Shown here piece by piece: positions 9,390 to 18,817 of a stretch of DNA of 64,000 nucleotides. Position 1 is the stretch's first letter, and every line of letters begins with the position of its first letter. Source of the DNA: Novosphingobium taihuense. Its GTDB lineage: Bacteria > Pseudomonadota > Alphaproteobacteria > Sphingomonadales > Sphingomonadaceae. The stretch spans positions 62,001 through 126,000 of the forward strand of contig NZ_VLKJ01000003.1 in assembly GCF_007830315.1 (NCBI RefSeq). Reading direction: 5' to 3'. The notes beneath the pieces are model-generated. The model was not told where the DNA came from. It searched no databases and saw only the letters and a program-made list of their open reading frames with translations. The translations under genes and the position numbers were made by a program.

Positions 9390-9419
9390 ATTGTATGGAT
9401 TCGACAATTTCGGTGGCAA
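9390..9419 (-). promoter_or_regulatory. Promoter of the candidate small RNA
   Basis: On the minus strand TTGCCA (9414-9419), 18-base spacer, TACAAT (9390-9395). It is among the best sigma-70-like matches in the window and points into a 115-base unit ending in an intrinsic terminator. Confidence 0.55.
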
Positions 9420-9594
9420 ACGCGCAACATATCAAGCGCAATCAATTACAAATGCTGTCAGAATCGAGAAGTTCCGACTTGGCCATTGCAGAATCTCGTC
9501 CCAAAGACATGGGACAGAGCTGCGCGCGGTCTTGAATCGTCGCGAACGCGCCCGAATCGAATCTGCTGAATCTCCAATCCGGAACCTTTATCCC

Positions 9595-10644
9595 TTGACG
9601 CCTTATTCCCTGCTGCGCCCGCTGATCTTCCGCATACCTGCAGAACCAGCCCATCGGCTGACCATCAAGGCGTTGGCACTGAGCCAGCCTTCCGGCCCGA
9701 TCGCGCCCACCCCGACGCTTGCCCAGCGCATCGCCGGGATCGCGTTCCCCAACCCGGTCGGCATGGCGCCGGGTTTCGACAAGAACGCCGAAGTGCCCGA
9801 TGCGATGCTCGGTCTCGGGTTCGGCTTCGTCGAAGTGGGCACGGTCACGCCGCTGCCGCAGGAGGGCAATCCCAAGCCCCGCCTGTTCCGGCTGATCGAG
9901 GACCGCGCCGTGATCAATCGCATGGGCTTCAACAACGAAGGGGCGCAGGCGGTCACCAACCGCTTGGTCAAGCGGCTGGAAACCGGCAAGCACGGGCTGC
10001 CCGGCATCGTCGGGGTCAACATCGGCGCGAACAAGGATTCGGTCGACCGTATCGCCGACTATGCGCAGATGACGCGGATCATGGCGCCACTGGCGTCATA
10101 CCTTACCGTCAATATTTCCTCGCCTAACACGCCCGGCCTGCGTGCGCTGCAAGACGAAGGTGCCCTTTCGGCGCTGCTCGACGCGGTGATCGAGGCGCGC
10201 AGCAACATCAACGTGCCGGTGTTCCTCAAGCTTGCCCCGGATCTTGAGCCTTCGGACATCGATGCGATCTGCCGGATCGCGCTGGAGAAGCGGCTGGCCG
10301 CGCTGATCATTTCGAACACCACGATCACCCGACCGGCCCTGCACTCGGCCCATGCTGCTGAAACCGGCGGGCTTTCGGGAGAGCCCTTGCGCGAACTGGC
10401 GCTGCAGCGCCTGCGCGATTTCCGCAAGGCCAGCGGCGGCGCAATCCCGCTGGTCGGCGTGGGCGGCATCAGCACGGTGGACGATGCCTGGGCACGCATC
10501 CGCGCAGGCGCCAGCCTGATCCAGATCTATAGCGCGATGGTCTATGAAGGCCCGGGCCTTGCCAGGCGCATCGTCGCAGGTCTGGAACGCAAGGTGCGCG
10601 AAGCAGGCATGACTTCCATTGCCGAGGCGGTCGGCAGCGAATAG
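9595..10644 (+). CDS. pyrD: Dihydroorotate dehydrogenase, class 2 (quinone-dependent)
   Basis: 349 residues from TTG 9595. The family N-terminus, YSLLRPLIFRIPAEPAHRLTI, follows directly; the open frame continues upstream but without family sequence. FMN enzyme of pyrimidine synthesis at the inner membrane. Seen: FPNPVGMAPGFDKNAEV, GFVEVGTVTPLPQEGN, NRMGFNNEGA, LTVNISSPNTPGLR (catalytic Ser region), ISNTT and the C-terminal GVGGIS/GASLIQIYSAMVYEGPGL FMN phosphate site. Class 2 is indicated by the amphipathic N-terminal helices. An alternative start is possible, but no ATG or GTG fits. Confidence 0.95.
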   Translation: MTPYSLLRPLIFRIPAEPAHRLTIKALALSQPSGPIAPTPTLAQRIAGIAFPNPVGMAPGFDKNAEVPDAMLGLGFGFVEVGTVTPLPQEGNPKPRLFRLIEDRAVINRMGFNNEGAQAVTNRLVKRLETGKHGLPGIVGVNIGANKDSVDRIADYAQMTRIMAPLASYLTVNISSPNTPGLRALQDEGALSALLDAVIEARSNINVPVFLKLAPDLEPSDIDAICRIALEKRLAALIISNTTITRPALHSAHAAETGGLSGEPLRELALQRLRDFRKASGGAIPLVGVGGISTVDDAWARIRAGASLIQIYSAMVYEGPGLARRIVAGLERKVREAGMTSIAEAVGSE

Positions 10645-10654
10645 CAAGGGAGGC

Positions 10655-12406
10655 ATGACCCTGCCTCTCCCAGTACGGATTATTCCCCTTGCAGTCGCGC
10701 TTTGTGCCAGCGCGTGCGTTCCCCCGCCCAATGCGGCGGTACCTGCCGTTTCTCCTGTCGCCTCCGCGACGCAGGGCGTGCCTCTCGAGGGTCCTGGCCT
10801 CGTCTCGGCAGCCGATCCTCGCGCAGCCGAGGCCGGAGCGCAGATGCTCCGCCTTGGCGGCAGCGCGACCGACGCCGCCATTGCGACGATGCTGGCGCTG
10901 ACAGTTGTCGAGCCGCAAAGTTCGGGCATCGGCGGCGGGGGCTTTCTCGTGGTGGGCGACGCGGCGGGTAGCGTCGATACCATCGATGGGCGCGAGACCG
11001 CACCGAGGGCAGCAACCCCGCAGTGGTTCTACGTCGATGGCAAGCCGCTCTCTTACGGTGAGGCGATTCCAGGCGGGCGCAGCGTCGGCATTCCCGGAAA
11101 CCTGCGTCTTGCGGCAAGTGCGCACAACGCCAAGGGCAAGCTTGCCTGGCGCACGCTGTTCCAGCCCGCAATCCGCCTCGCCCGCGAAGGCTTTGCGGTA
11201 ACACCGCGCCTCAATTCCATCCTCGCGGCTGCCAGCCGCACCGGTGCGCTCGATCCTGATGCACGCGCGCTCTATTATGGCGCTGCCGGACTGCCTCTGC
11301 CCGTCGGTACGATCGTGCGCAATCCGGCACTCGCAGCTACGCTTGAAGCCATCGCCGCGCGCGGCGCCGACAGTTTCTACACCGGCGACAACGCCGCGAC
11401 GGTTGCCGCCAAGGTCGGCACATCGCCGCGCAATCCCGCGCCGATGACCACGGCCGATCTTGCCGCCTACCGTGCTATCGGGCGGCCAGCCGTCTGCGGG
11501 CAGTACCGCGCATACCGCATCTGCGGGATGGGTCCGCCCTCGTCGGGTGCGACGACGGTCTTTGCCATCCTCAAGCAGCTTGAACGCTTCGATCTCAAGA
11601 CACTTGGCCCCGCCAATCCTGTATCGTGGCATCTGATCGCGGAATCCGAGCGCCTCGCCTATGCCGATCGCGACCAGTATCTGGCCGACAGCGATTTCGT
11701 CTCGGTCCCCGTCGCGGGCCTGACGGACCCGTCCTATCTCGCCGGGCGCTCTGCCCTGATCTCGGAAGGCAGTACCTTGCCGAGCGTCCAGCCCGGCACG
11801 CCGCCCGGGGCAAAGGTCGCCTTCGCGCCTGCGCCACTTCAGGAAGAGCATGGCACCACGCATTTCGTTGCGGTCGACCGCTGGGGCAATGCCGCCAGCT
11901 ATACCTCCACCATCGAAGGGCCGTTCGGTTCGGGCCTGATGGTCGGCGGGTACTACCTCAACAACGAGCTGACCGATTTCAACATCGTGCCAGATCGCGA
12001 TGGCAAGCCCACTGCCAACCGGGTCGAAGGCGGCAAGCGGCCGCGCAGTTCGATGGCGCCGACACTCGTCTATGGCCCCGATGGCAAGCTTCGACTCGCG
12101 ATAGGCGCAGCAGGGGGCACGACCATCCCAGCGCAGGTTGCCAAGGCGATCATCGGCGTGCTCGACTGGAACCTCTCGGCTCGCGAAGCCATTGCCTTGC
12201 CAGTGATCTTCGCACCCGGCGGCGACGTGGTCTTTGTCGAGAAAGGCACCCGCCTCGAACAATTGATCCCCCTTCTCCAGCAGCTGGGGCACGCGCAGGT
12301 CGTCGCCCGCTCGCCATCGTTCAAGGCCAATGCGATCGAACGGGTCGGCGATCGCTGGCGAGGGGCAGCCGATCCCCGCAGCGAAGGCGCCGCCATTGCT
12401 CCGTGA
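10655..12406 (+). CDS. ggt: Gamma-glutamyltransferase, predicted lipoprotein
   Basis: 583 residues. N-terminal nucleophile enzyme that cleaves or transfers the gamma-glutamyl group of glutathione in the periplasm. ATG 10655 has AAGGGAGG just upstream. The leader ends in ALCASAC, a lipobox-like site, so the protein may be lipid-anchored. Conserved blocks: GLVSAADPRAAEAG, SSGIGGGGFLVV, GMGPPSSGATT, and HGTTHFVAVDRWGNA near residue 390, whose first Thr is the predicted self-cleavage and catalytic residue. GKRPRSSMAPTLV and AIGAAGGTTIP close the small subunit. It is ten bases after pyrD. Confidence 0.95.
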   Translation: MTLPLPVRIIPLAVALCASACVPPPNAAVPAVSPVASATQGVPLEGPGLVSAADPRAAEAGAQMLRLGGSATDAAIATMLALTVVEPQSSGIGGGGFLVVGDAAGSVDTIDGRETAPRAATPQWFYVDGKPLSYGEAIPGGRSVGIPGNLRLAASAHNAKGKLAWRTLFQPAIRLAREGFAVTPRLNSILAAASRTGALDPDARALYYGAAGLPLPVGTIVRNPALAATLEAIAARGADSFYTGDNAATVAAKVGTSPRNPAPMTTADLAAYRAIGRPAVCGQYRAYRICGMGPPSSGATTVFAILKQLERFDLKTLGPANPVSWHLIAESERLAYADRDQYLADSDFVSVPVAGLTDPSYLAGRSALISEGSTLPSVQPGTPPGAKVAFAPAPLQEEHGTTHFVAVDRWGNAASYTSTIEGPFGSGLMVGGYYLNNELTDFNIVPDRDGKPTANRVEGGKRPRSSMAPTLVYGPDGKLRLAIGAAGGTTIPAQVAKAIIGVLDWNLSAREAIALPVIFAPGGDVVFVEKGTRLEQLIPLLQQLGHAQVVARSPSFKANAIERVGDRWRGAADPRSEGAAIAP

Positions 12407-12539
12407 CCTGGCCCGTTCGGGCATATCTTCCCTTGGCTTGGTCTCACCGGTTGCCGTGAAGGAACTGCGTCACTAGGTTCCCGTTCAACTGGCGGGGAGC
12501 TTTGCTTCCTCTTGCCGACAAGGGACGAGGGTCAACGAC

Positions 12540-14357
12540 GTGCAGCTTACGGATTTCGCAGGCTTTCCGAATCTGGTTTCGATGTTCCTCGACCGCGCGG
12601 GCAAGCGCGGCGATGCGCCATTCCTGTGGGCCAAGAGCAAGGGCGCGTGGCATTCGCTGAGCTGGGCGGAGGCCGCGCGGCAGATTTGCGTGCTTGCACA
12701 ATCGCTGCGCGCGCTTGGCCTCAATCCCGGCGACCGGGTGGCGCTCGTATCGGAAAACCGGCCCGAATGGTGCATTGCCGACCATGCCATCATGGCGGCG
12801 GGGCTCGTCACCGTGCCGACCTACATCACCAATACCGAGCGCGATCACCTGCACATTCTCGAAAACTCGGGCGCGCGGGCGGTGATCGTCTCGACGGCCA
12901 AACTCTCGCAACCGCTGCTTCCCGCCGCACTGTCCGCGCCCTGTGTCGAACACGTGATCGGCATGGAGCCGCTGCGCCAGATGCAGGCCGGCAAACTTGC
13001 CTTTCATGACTGGCAGACGCTGACCAGCGGCGACGGCGCCGAGGCGCGTGAGGCGGTCGATGAGCGGCTGCGAAACATGGGCCGGGATGATCTGGCGTGC
13101 ATCATCTACACCAGCGGCACCGGCGGAAGCCCGCGCGGCGTGCGGCTGCATCATGGTTCGATCCTGTGCAATGTCGAAGGTGCCGCCGAGATTCTCGCCA
13201 ACGACTTCGGCTGGGACGAGGAGGTGTTCCTGTCGTTCCTGCCGCTGTCGCACGCCTACGAGCACACCGGCGGGCAGTACCTGCCGATCGGCATGGGCGC
13301 GCAGATCTACTATTCCGAAGGGCTCGAGAAGCTCGCCTCCAACATCGAGGAAGTGCGCCCGACGATGATGGTCGTGGTGCCGCGCCTGTTCGAGGTGCTG
13401 CGCACGCGGATCATGAAGCAGGTGGAAAAGCAGGGGAAGCTGGCCAACTATCTGATGGACCGCGCGCTCAGCATCGGCACGCGCAAGGCTGCCGGGAAGG
13501 GCCGCCTCATCGATGCACCGATGAGCCTGATTCTGGAGCGCACGCTGCGGCCGAAGATTCGCGCGCGCTTTGGCGGACGGATGAAGGCGATGGTTTCTGG
13601 GGGGGCGCCGCTCAACCCCGAAGTGGGCGTCTTCTTTGACGCAATGGGCCTGACCATGCTGCAAGGCTATGGGCAGACCGAGGCTGGCCCGGTGATCTCC
13701 TGCAACCGGCCCAAGGTCGGCCTGAAGATGGATACCGTCGGCCCGCCGATGAAGGGCGTGCAAGTGAAGATTGCCGAGGACGGGGAAATCCTCGTGCGCG
13801 GCGAACTGGTGATGCATGGCTATTGGCACAACGATGCCGAGACCGCCCGTGCGATCCCGACCGACGGACCCAACGCAGGCTGGCTGCACACCGGCGACAT
13901 CGGCCACCTCGATGCCAAGGGCCGCATCGTCATCACCGACCGCAAGAAGGACATGATCGTCAACGACAAGGGCGACAACGTCTCTCCGCAGAAGATCGAG
14001 GGCATGTTGACGCTGCAGCCGGAGATAGCTCAGGCGATGGTCTCGGGTGACAAGCGGCCCTACATCGTAGGCCTGATCGTGCCCGATCCTGAATGGTCGC
14101 TCGAATGGGCCCGCGCGCAGGGCGAGCACTTCAACTTCAAGGAACTGCAGGACCTGCCTGCGTTCAAGAGCGCCATCCGCGCGGCGGTGGACCGGGTGAA
14201 CAAGGAGCTCTCGGTGATCGAAAAGGTCCGCCAGTTCACCTTCGCCGACGAGGCGTTCAGCATCGACAACGGCGAGATGACCCCGAGCCTCAAGATCCGC
14301 CGCCACAAGATCAAGGAACGCTACGGCGCGCGAGTGGACGCGCTCTACAAGGCGTGA
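12540..14357 (+). CDS. AMP-dependent long-chain acyl-CoA ligase
   Basis: 605 residues, GTG start. ANL-superfamily enzyme that activates a carboxylic acid to acyl-AMP and then acyl-CoA. P-loop YTSGTGGSPRGV near 185, GYGQTEAGPVIS near 375, TGDIGHLD near 445 and the hinge ITDRKKDMIVNDKGDNVSP near 460. The length and the long C-terminal domain (FNFKELQDLP, SVIEKVRQF) match the long-chain FACL/FadD15 type. The substrate chain length cannot be read from sequence. 134 bases separate it from ggt, so an own promoter is likely. It converges with the LytTR regulator gene, leaving four bases. Confidence 0.92.
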   Translation: MQLTDFAGFPNLVSMFLDRAGKRGDAPFLWAKSKGAWHSLSWAEAARQICVLAQSLRALGLNPGDRVALVSENRPEWCIADHAIMAAGLVTVPTYITNTERDHLHILENSGARAVIVSTAKLSQPLLPAALSAPCVEHVIGMEPLRQMQAGKLAFHDWQTLTSGDGAEAREAVDERLRNMGRDDLACIIYTSGTGGSPRGVRLHHGSILCNVEGAAEILANDFGWDEEVFLSFLPLSHAYEHTGGQYLPIGMGAQIYYSEGLEKLASNIEEVRPTMMVVVPRLFEVLRTRIMKQVEKQGKLANYLMDRALSIGTRKAAGKGRLIDAPMSLILERTLRPKIRARFGGRMKAMVSGGAPLNPEVGVFFDAMGLTMLQGYGQTEAGPVISCNRPKVGLKMDTVGPPMKGVQVKIAEDGEILVRGELVMHGYWHNDAETARAIPTDGPNAGWLHTGDIGHLDAKGRIVITDRKKDMIVNDKGDNVSPQKIEGMLTLQPEIAQAMVSGDKRPYIVGLIVPDPEWSLEWARAQGEHFNFKELQDLPAFKSAIRAAVDRVNKELSVIEKVRQFTFADEAFSIDNGEMTPSLKIRRHKIKERYGARVDALYKA

Positions 14358-14361
14358 GAGG

Positions 14362-15117
14362 TCAGCGCCCCGCCATCGCTTTCACCCGCGCGAGGTAGGT
14401 GCGGCCGATCCGCTGCAGCGATCCATCGGCCAGTTCCGCTGACCAAACACCGAGACCATCATGCTTCAGCCCGGCAATCCGGTCGCGCCGGACGATGGTC
14501 GATCGGTGGAGGCGGATGAAGTGTTCGGGATCGAGGCGCGCCTCCAACCCGGCGATGGTGTGCAGCATCATGTAGCTGCGGCCCTGACCATGCTGGCTGC
14601 CGACATGCAGGCGCACATAGTCGCGCTCTGCGTCGATGCGTTCGAGGTCGGAAGCCGCCACCCGGATCAGTTCGGAGCGATGCGGCACCCAGAACTCCTC
14701 GATCCATTCGCTGGCGGGCTTCTCGGGCGTCAGCGGTGTTTCGACAGGAGCGCTGCGACGCGCCTGTGCGCGCTCGACCGCACGCTCCAGCCGCTCCTGC
14801 GCCACGGGCTTGAGCACGTAGTCGACCGCATCGCAATCGAAAGCCTCGACTGCAAAATCGTCATGGGCCGTGACAAAGACTACCGCAGGGCGATTGGCCT
14901 GCCCGGTCAGTGCACGTGCCACACCAAGGCCATCCATCTCGGGCATCGTCATGTCGAGCAGCACAAGATCGGGCGCCAGCGCCTCGATCAGGCGCAGCGC
15001 CGCGGCGCCATCGCTGGCTGTGCCGACCACTTGCAGCGCAGGTATCCGCGTGCAGAGGATCTGCATCCGTTCAACCGCCAGCGGTTCGTCATCGACAATC
15101 AAGGTCCGCAACGACAA
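14362..15117 (-). CDS. LytTR family response regulator
   Basis: 251 residues. Receiver domain with TLIVDDEPLAVER at the N-terminus and the phospho-acceptor Asp in LVLLDMTMPEMDG near 54; Lys in YVLKPVAQERL. A linker rich in Arg and Pro leads to a LytTR DNA-binding domain (RIDAERDYVRLHVG, HRSTIVRRDRIAGLK, LARVKAMAG). It sits seven bases after its sensor kinase gene and is certainly its partner. LytTR regulators bind paired direct repeats; targets are not evident here. Confidence 0.94.
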   Translation of the reverse strand: MSLRTLIVDDEPLAVERMQILCTRIPALQVVGTASDGAAALRLIEALAPDLVLLDMTMPEMDGLGVARALTGQANRPAVVFVTAHDDFAVEAFDCDAVDYVLKPVAQERLERAVERAQARRSAPVETPLTPEKPASEWIEEFWVPHRSELIRVAASDLERIDAERDYVRLHVGSQHGQGRSYMMLHTIAGLEARLDPEHFIRLHRSTIVRRDRIAGLKHDGLGVWSAELADGSLQRIGRTYLARVKAMAGR

Positions 15118-15124
15118 GTCCCCC

Positions 15125-17029
15125 TCAGCATTCGTTCCTGACGACCGGCATAGTCAGCACGGTAGCATAGCCACCGGCCGGCAACGGGCCGCTTTCGACT
15201 TTCCCCGCGTCCTCACCGAAGCGGGCGGCAAGGCGGCTTTTCACGTTGGCAATGCCGATCCCGGTTCCGCCATTGGCAAAACCTTCACCCGGACCGTCGT
15301 CGGCCACGGTCAGCACGAGGAAGCCTCCGGCCTCGCGCGCGGTGATGCGGATGGTGACCGGACGGATCGTGGTCGAAACCGCGTACTTGATCGAATTCTC
15401 GACCAGCGGCTGGAGAATCATCCCCGGCACGCAGGCGCTCATCAGCTCCTCGGGGATATCGAATTCGCAGCGCAGCCGTTCGGGGAAGCGCACCGCCTCG
15501 ATGTCGAGGTAATGCCGCTGCAAGGCGATCTCGTCCTCGAGCGGCATGTCCGTGGTCGGATCGCCGGCAAGGCTGTGGCGATAGAAGCGCGAAATCGACT
15601 GGATCATCCGCTCGGCCTGTTCGGTTCGCCCGACCATGACCAAAGCTGACAAGGAATTCAATGTGTTGAACAGGAAGTGCGGGTTGACCTGATAGCGCAA
15701 GGACCTGAGCTCCGCAGCCTTAGCCGCGCGCGCATACTGCCCTTCGCGATATTCCGCCGCGCGTAGCTGCTCGCCATTCCCCAGCGCCAGATACAGCGCA
15801 GCCCAGGCGATCAGCAGGAAGTAGCGCCCCAGTGCCACATCGGTCAGCTGCCGCCACAGGCCTTCGTTCTCGACCGTCTGGCGGATGATCGTGACGTGGT
15901 CAGGCCCGCGATACTCCTCGCTGACGATATCAGACGGCGAGGGCTGCGGACTGTCGGCAACCGGCACTTTGGGGGCCGTCGCGGGAGCGGCCTTCGCCGG
16001 AGGCTGACGGGTCTCTTCGGCAAGCCGGGCGTTTTTTGCCTGACGGGTCCGCGCCGCCCGGTCTCGCTCTTGGGCGATCTCGCGCAGAGCTTCGGCCTTG
16101 GCCATGGCTTTTTCAGCTTCGCGCTGCGCCGTTTGGCGGATCCGCTCCTGCATCGCCGCGGAAAGCACCGGTGCCGGTGGAGCGGGTGGAGCCGGTAACG
16201 CAGCCGTGGCGGGCAGCGCAGGCGGAGCAGGCGCTTCCTCGACGCCGGCTACTTCGCCATCCTCGTCGACCGTGTAGACTTTGCCGCCCGTGCGAACCTC
16301 GGAGCGGCCATCGGCATACTGCTTCACGTAGAGACCCGGCTGGGTGATCACCGTGCTGCCATCAGGATTCTGGATGATGCCAGCATCCTTGAGCGCTGCA
16401 ATCGTCCGTTCGTCACCCAGCTTGCGCAGTTCGGCGATGTCTTCCTCGTCGAGCAGCGGCTCTGGCGTGGGGGTTGGCCGGGCGGAAGGCGCGGGATTCG
16501 GGGACGGTGCAGGTTTCGGAGCAGGAGGCTCCGGCGGCTCGGGAGGAATGAAGCCTTCGTCAAGAACATCGACCAGCACGTTCCCCGCCATGTCGTGCCG
16601 AATCTTGACCCCGCCACCTTTGCCGGTGCCGTTTGTGACAGTGGTCTGGGTGGTGGTGCTGGTCTGGCCGGACTGGTCATTGCTGATCCGCTCGATCATC
16701 CGCTTTTCGACCGGGGCGAAGGCCCACTGGTTCACCGCAGCAAGCGCAAGAGCGGCCGGAAGCATGATTACCAACGCTGCTGCAACGCGCGTGGCCAGCG
16801 GCCTTGCATCGAAGCGCCGCAGCAGGGGCCAGCACGCCACCGTCACGACGATCCCTGCCGCCGTCACCAGCGCGCGTCGCCAGAGCAGGTCGCTGAAGTC
16901 CCCCAGCTCGACCACCAGGCCCCGCACGGTGATCAGCAGGAAATAGCACAGCCACAGCGCAGCGGCCGACAGGATCACCTGCCGGGCCGGTACGCGCGGG
17001 ATACCCGGATCGATTTGCGACGACGTCAT
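15125..17029 (-). CDS. LytS/YehU-type sensor histidine kinase with long Pro-rich insert
   Basis: 634 residues. Three hydrophobic segments near 18-40, 51-69 and 80-100. A region of nearly 290 residues follows with Pro/Ala-rich tracts (PPEPPEPPAPKPAPSP; PAPPALPATAALPAPP), a short folded-looking part (GLYVKQYADGRSEVR) and a charged coiled-coil-like stretch (ERIRQTAQREAEKAMAK). A fourth membrane segment lies near 400-420. The kinase core is of the His_kinase (PF06580) type: NPHFLFNTLNSLS with the phospho-His, N-box LVENSIKYA, and GEGFANGGTGIGIAN. The insert is probably periplasmic if the membrane segments are counted correctly. Signal unknown. Confidence 0.92.
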   Translation of the reverse strand: MTSSQIDPGIPRVPARQVILSAAALWLCYFLLITVRGLVVELGDFSDLLWRRALVTAAGIVVTVACWPLLRRFDARPLATRVAAALVIMLPAALALAAVNQWAFAPVEKRMIERISNDQSGQTSTTTQTTVTNGTGKGGGVKIRHDMAGNVLVDVLDEGFIPPEPPEPPAPKPAPSPNPAPSARPTPTPEPLLDEEDIAELRKLGDERTIAALKDAGIIQNPDGSTVITQPGLYVKQYADGRSEVRTGGKVYTVDEDGEVAGVEEAPAPPALPATAALPAPPAPPAPVLSAAMQERIRQTAQREAEKAMAKAEALREIAQERDRAARTRQAKNARLAEETRQPPAKAAPATAPKVPVADSPQPSPSDIVSEEYRGPDHVTIIRQTVENEGLWRQLTDVALGRYFLLIAWAALYLALGNGEQLRAAEYREGQYARAAKAAELRSLRYQVNPHFLFNTLNSLSALVMVGRTEQAERMIQSISRFYRHSLAGDPTTDMPLEDEIALQRHYLDIEAVRFPERLRCEFDIPEELMSACVPGMILQPLVENSIKYAVSTTIRPVTIRITAREAGGFLVLTVADDGPGEGFANGGTGIGIANVKSRLAARFGEDAGKVESGPLPAGGYATVLTMPVVRNEC

Positions 17030-17050
17030 CGCAGGATGTCTAAACGCGAT

Positions 17051-17082
17051 CCGCCCGACGCGCCATAACGGCGGTCGGGCGG
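17051..17082 (-). terminator. GC-rich hairpin after fumarase gene
   Basis: CCGCCCGAC (17051-17059) pairs perfectly with GTCGGGCGG (17074-17082), with a further short inner stem. It lies between the fumarase stop and the kinase start on the same strand. No T run follows, so it may be a weak terminator or an mRNA 3' stabiliser. Confidence 0.4.
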
Positions 17083-17108
17083 CATAGGTCGTTCATCGAA
17101 GCGAAAGG

Positions 17109-18632
17109 TTACGCAGGAAGGAGGCCTCCGTCCGCGATCTTCTTCTTCCAGACCAGCGGCGCGCTCTTGTGGACGTTCTCGCCCTCGCTATCCACGGCGA
17201 CGGTCACCGGCATATCCTCGACAGTGAACTCGTAGATCGCTTCCATCCCGAGATCCTCGAAGCCGACGACCTTGGACTCCTTGATCGCCCGCGCCACGAG
17301 ATAGGCAGCGCCGCCCACGGCCATCAGATAGGCGCTCTTGTGGTTGGCGATAGACTGCGTGGCCGCCGGGCCGCGTTCGGCCTTGCCGACGCTGGCTAGC
17401 AGGCCGAGATCGAGCATGGTATCGGAGAAGCTGTCCATGCGCGTGGCCGTGGTCGGCCCTGCAGGCCCCACGACTTCATCGCGAACCGGGTCGACCGGAC
17501 CGACATAGTAGATCACGCGGCCCTTGAAATCGACCGGGAGCTCTTCACCCTTGGCCAGCATGTCCTTGATCCGCTTGTGTGCGGCATCGCGGCCGGTCAG
17601 CATCTTGCCGTTGAGCAGCAGGCGATCGCCCGCCTTCCAGCCCTGCACTTCTTCCTGCGTCAGCGTGTCGAGGTTGACGCGCTTGGCCGCGCTGTCGGGC
17701 GCCCAATGCACTTCGGGCCATTCGTCGAGCTTGGGACGCTCGAGATAGGTCGGCCCCGAACCGTCGAGCACGAAGTGGGCGTGGCGCGTTGCGGCACAAT
17801 TGGGGATCATCGCGACCGGCTTACCTGCGGCGTGGCACGGTGCGTCCATGATCTTGACGTCGAGGATGGTCGAAAGGCCACCAAGCCCCTGCGCCCCGAT
17901 ACCGAGCGCATTGACCTTGTCGAAGATCTCGATGCGCAGCTTTTCGATGTCGTTCTGTGGCCCGCGCACTTTGAGCTGGGCCATGTCGATCGGTTCCATC
18001 AGCGCCTTCTTGGCAAGCAGGACGCAGTGTTCCGCCGTACCGCCGATGCCGATGCCGAGCATACCCGGCGGGCACCAGCCGGCGCCCATCTGCGGCAGCA
18101 TCTCGATCACCCAGTCGACGATCGAATCGCTGGGATTCATCATCTTGAACTTCGACTTGTTCTCCGAGCCACCGCCCTTTGCAGCAACGTCGACGACGAC
18201 CTTCGAGCCCTTGACCATTTCCACGTGGAGCACGCAGGGTGTGTTGTCGCGCGTATTGCGGCGGGTGAACGCCGGATCTGCCAGAACCGAGGCGCGCAGC
18301 TTGTTGTCCGGGTTCAGATAGGCGCGGCGCACACCTTCATCGACCACGTCCTGCAAGCTGAGATCGGAATCAAAGCGGCAATCCTGTCCCCACTTGATGA
18401 AGACATTGACGATGCCCGTGTCCTGACAGATCGGGCGGTGCCCTTCGGCGCACATCCGGCTGTTGGTGAGGATTTGTGCGATGGCATCCTTGGCGGCCGG
18501 GCCCTGCTCTGCCTTGTAGGCCTCACCCAGAGCGCGGATGTAATCCATCGGGTGGAAGTAGCTGATGTACTGCAGCGCGTCCGCGACGCTTTCGATGAGA
18601 TCCGCTTCCCGGATCGTGACCATATCCGCCAT
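17109..18632 (-). CDS. fumA: Fumarate hydratase, class I ([4Fe-4S])
   Basis: 507 residues. Interconverts fumarate and malate in the TCA cycle with an oxygen-sensitive [4Fe-4S] cluster. The start MADMVTIREADLIESVADALQYIS has GGAGGGA upstream; a longer frame adds 50 residues unlike the family. Candidate cluster cysteines are in RPICQDTG, GGTAEHCVLL and IPNCAATRHAHF. The alpha and beta parts are fused in one chain, as in FumA/FumB. The C-terminal part carries VIYYVGPVDPVRDEVVGPAGPTTATRMD and a KKIADGGLL end. An Fe-S client gene near an Fe-S assembly operon may be coincidental. Confidence 0.95.
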   Translation of the reverse strand: MADMVTIREADLIESVADALQYISYFHPMDYIRALGEAYKAEQGPAAKDAIAQILTNSRMCAEGHRPICQDTGIVNVFIKWGQDCRFDSDLSLQDVVDEGVRRAYLNPDNKLRASVLADPAFTRRNTRDNTPCVLHVEMVKGSKVVVDVAAKGGGSENKSKFKMMNPSDSIVDWVIEMLPQMGAGWCPPGMLGIGIGGTAEHCVLLAKKALMEPIDMAQLKVRGPQNDIEKLRIEIFDKVNALGIGAQGLGGLSTILDVKIMDAPCHAAGKPVAMIPNCAATRHAHFVLDGSGPTYLERPKLDEWPEVHWAPDSAAKRVNLDTLTQEEVQGWKAGDRLLLNGKMLTGRDAAHKRIKDMLAKGEELPVDFKGRVIYYVGPVDPVRDEVVGPAGPTTATRMDSFSDTMLDLGLLASVGKAERGPAATQSIANHKSAYLMAVGGAAYLVARAIKESKVVGFEDLGMEAIYEFTVEDMPVTVAVDSEGENVHKSAPLVWKKKIADGGLLPA

Positions 18633-18817
18633 CTCGATGACTCCCTCCAGAGGTCGATGCCGCGCCGGACGGCGCAGAAACTGCGAACGCCCCATACGCC
18701 TCGACAATGGACATGCAAATCCCTTGGAAACCGCAGATCGATATTCTACAGGCACTTGGAAACATTGCCGCTGCCTTGCCATGCAGACGTGCGGCGCAAT
18801 TGGAAATGAGGGTTCGA

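Noticed and set aside
9216..9535. Short open frames across the candidate small RNA
   Set aside because: They cross the terminator hairpin, lack ribosome binding sites and resemble no protein family.
12444..14306. Long minus-strand frame antisense to the acyl-CoA ligase, and a similar one at 10469-12424 antisense to ggt
   Set aside because: High-GC antisense shadows of clearly identified genes, without ribosome binding sites or recognisable domains.
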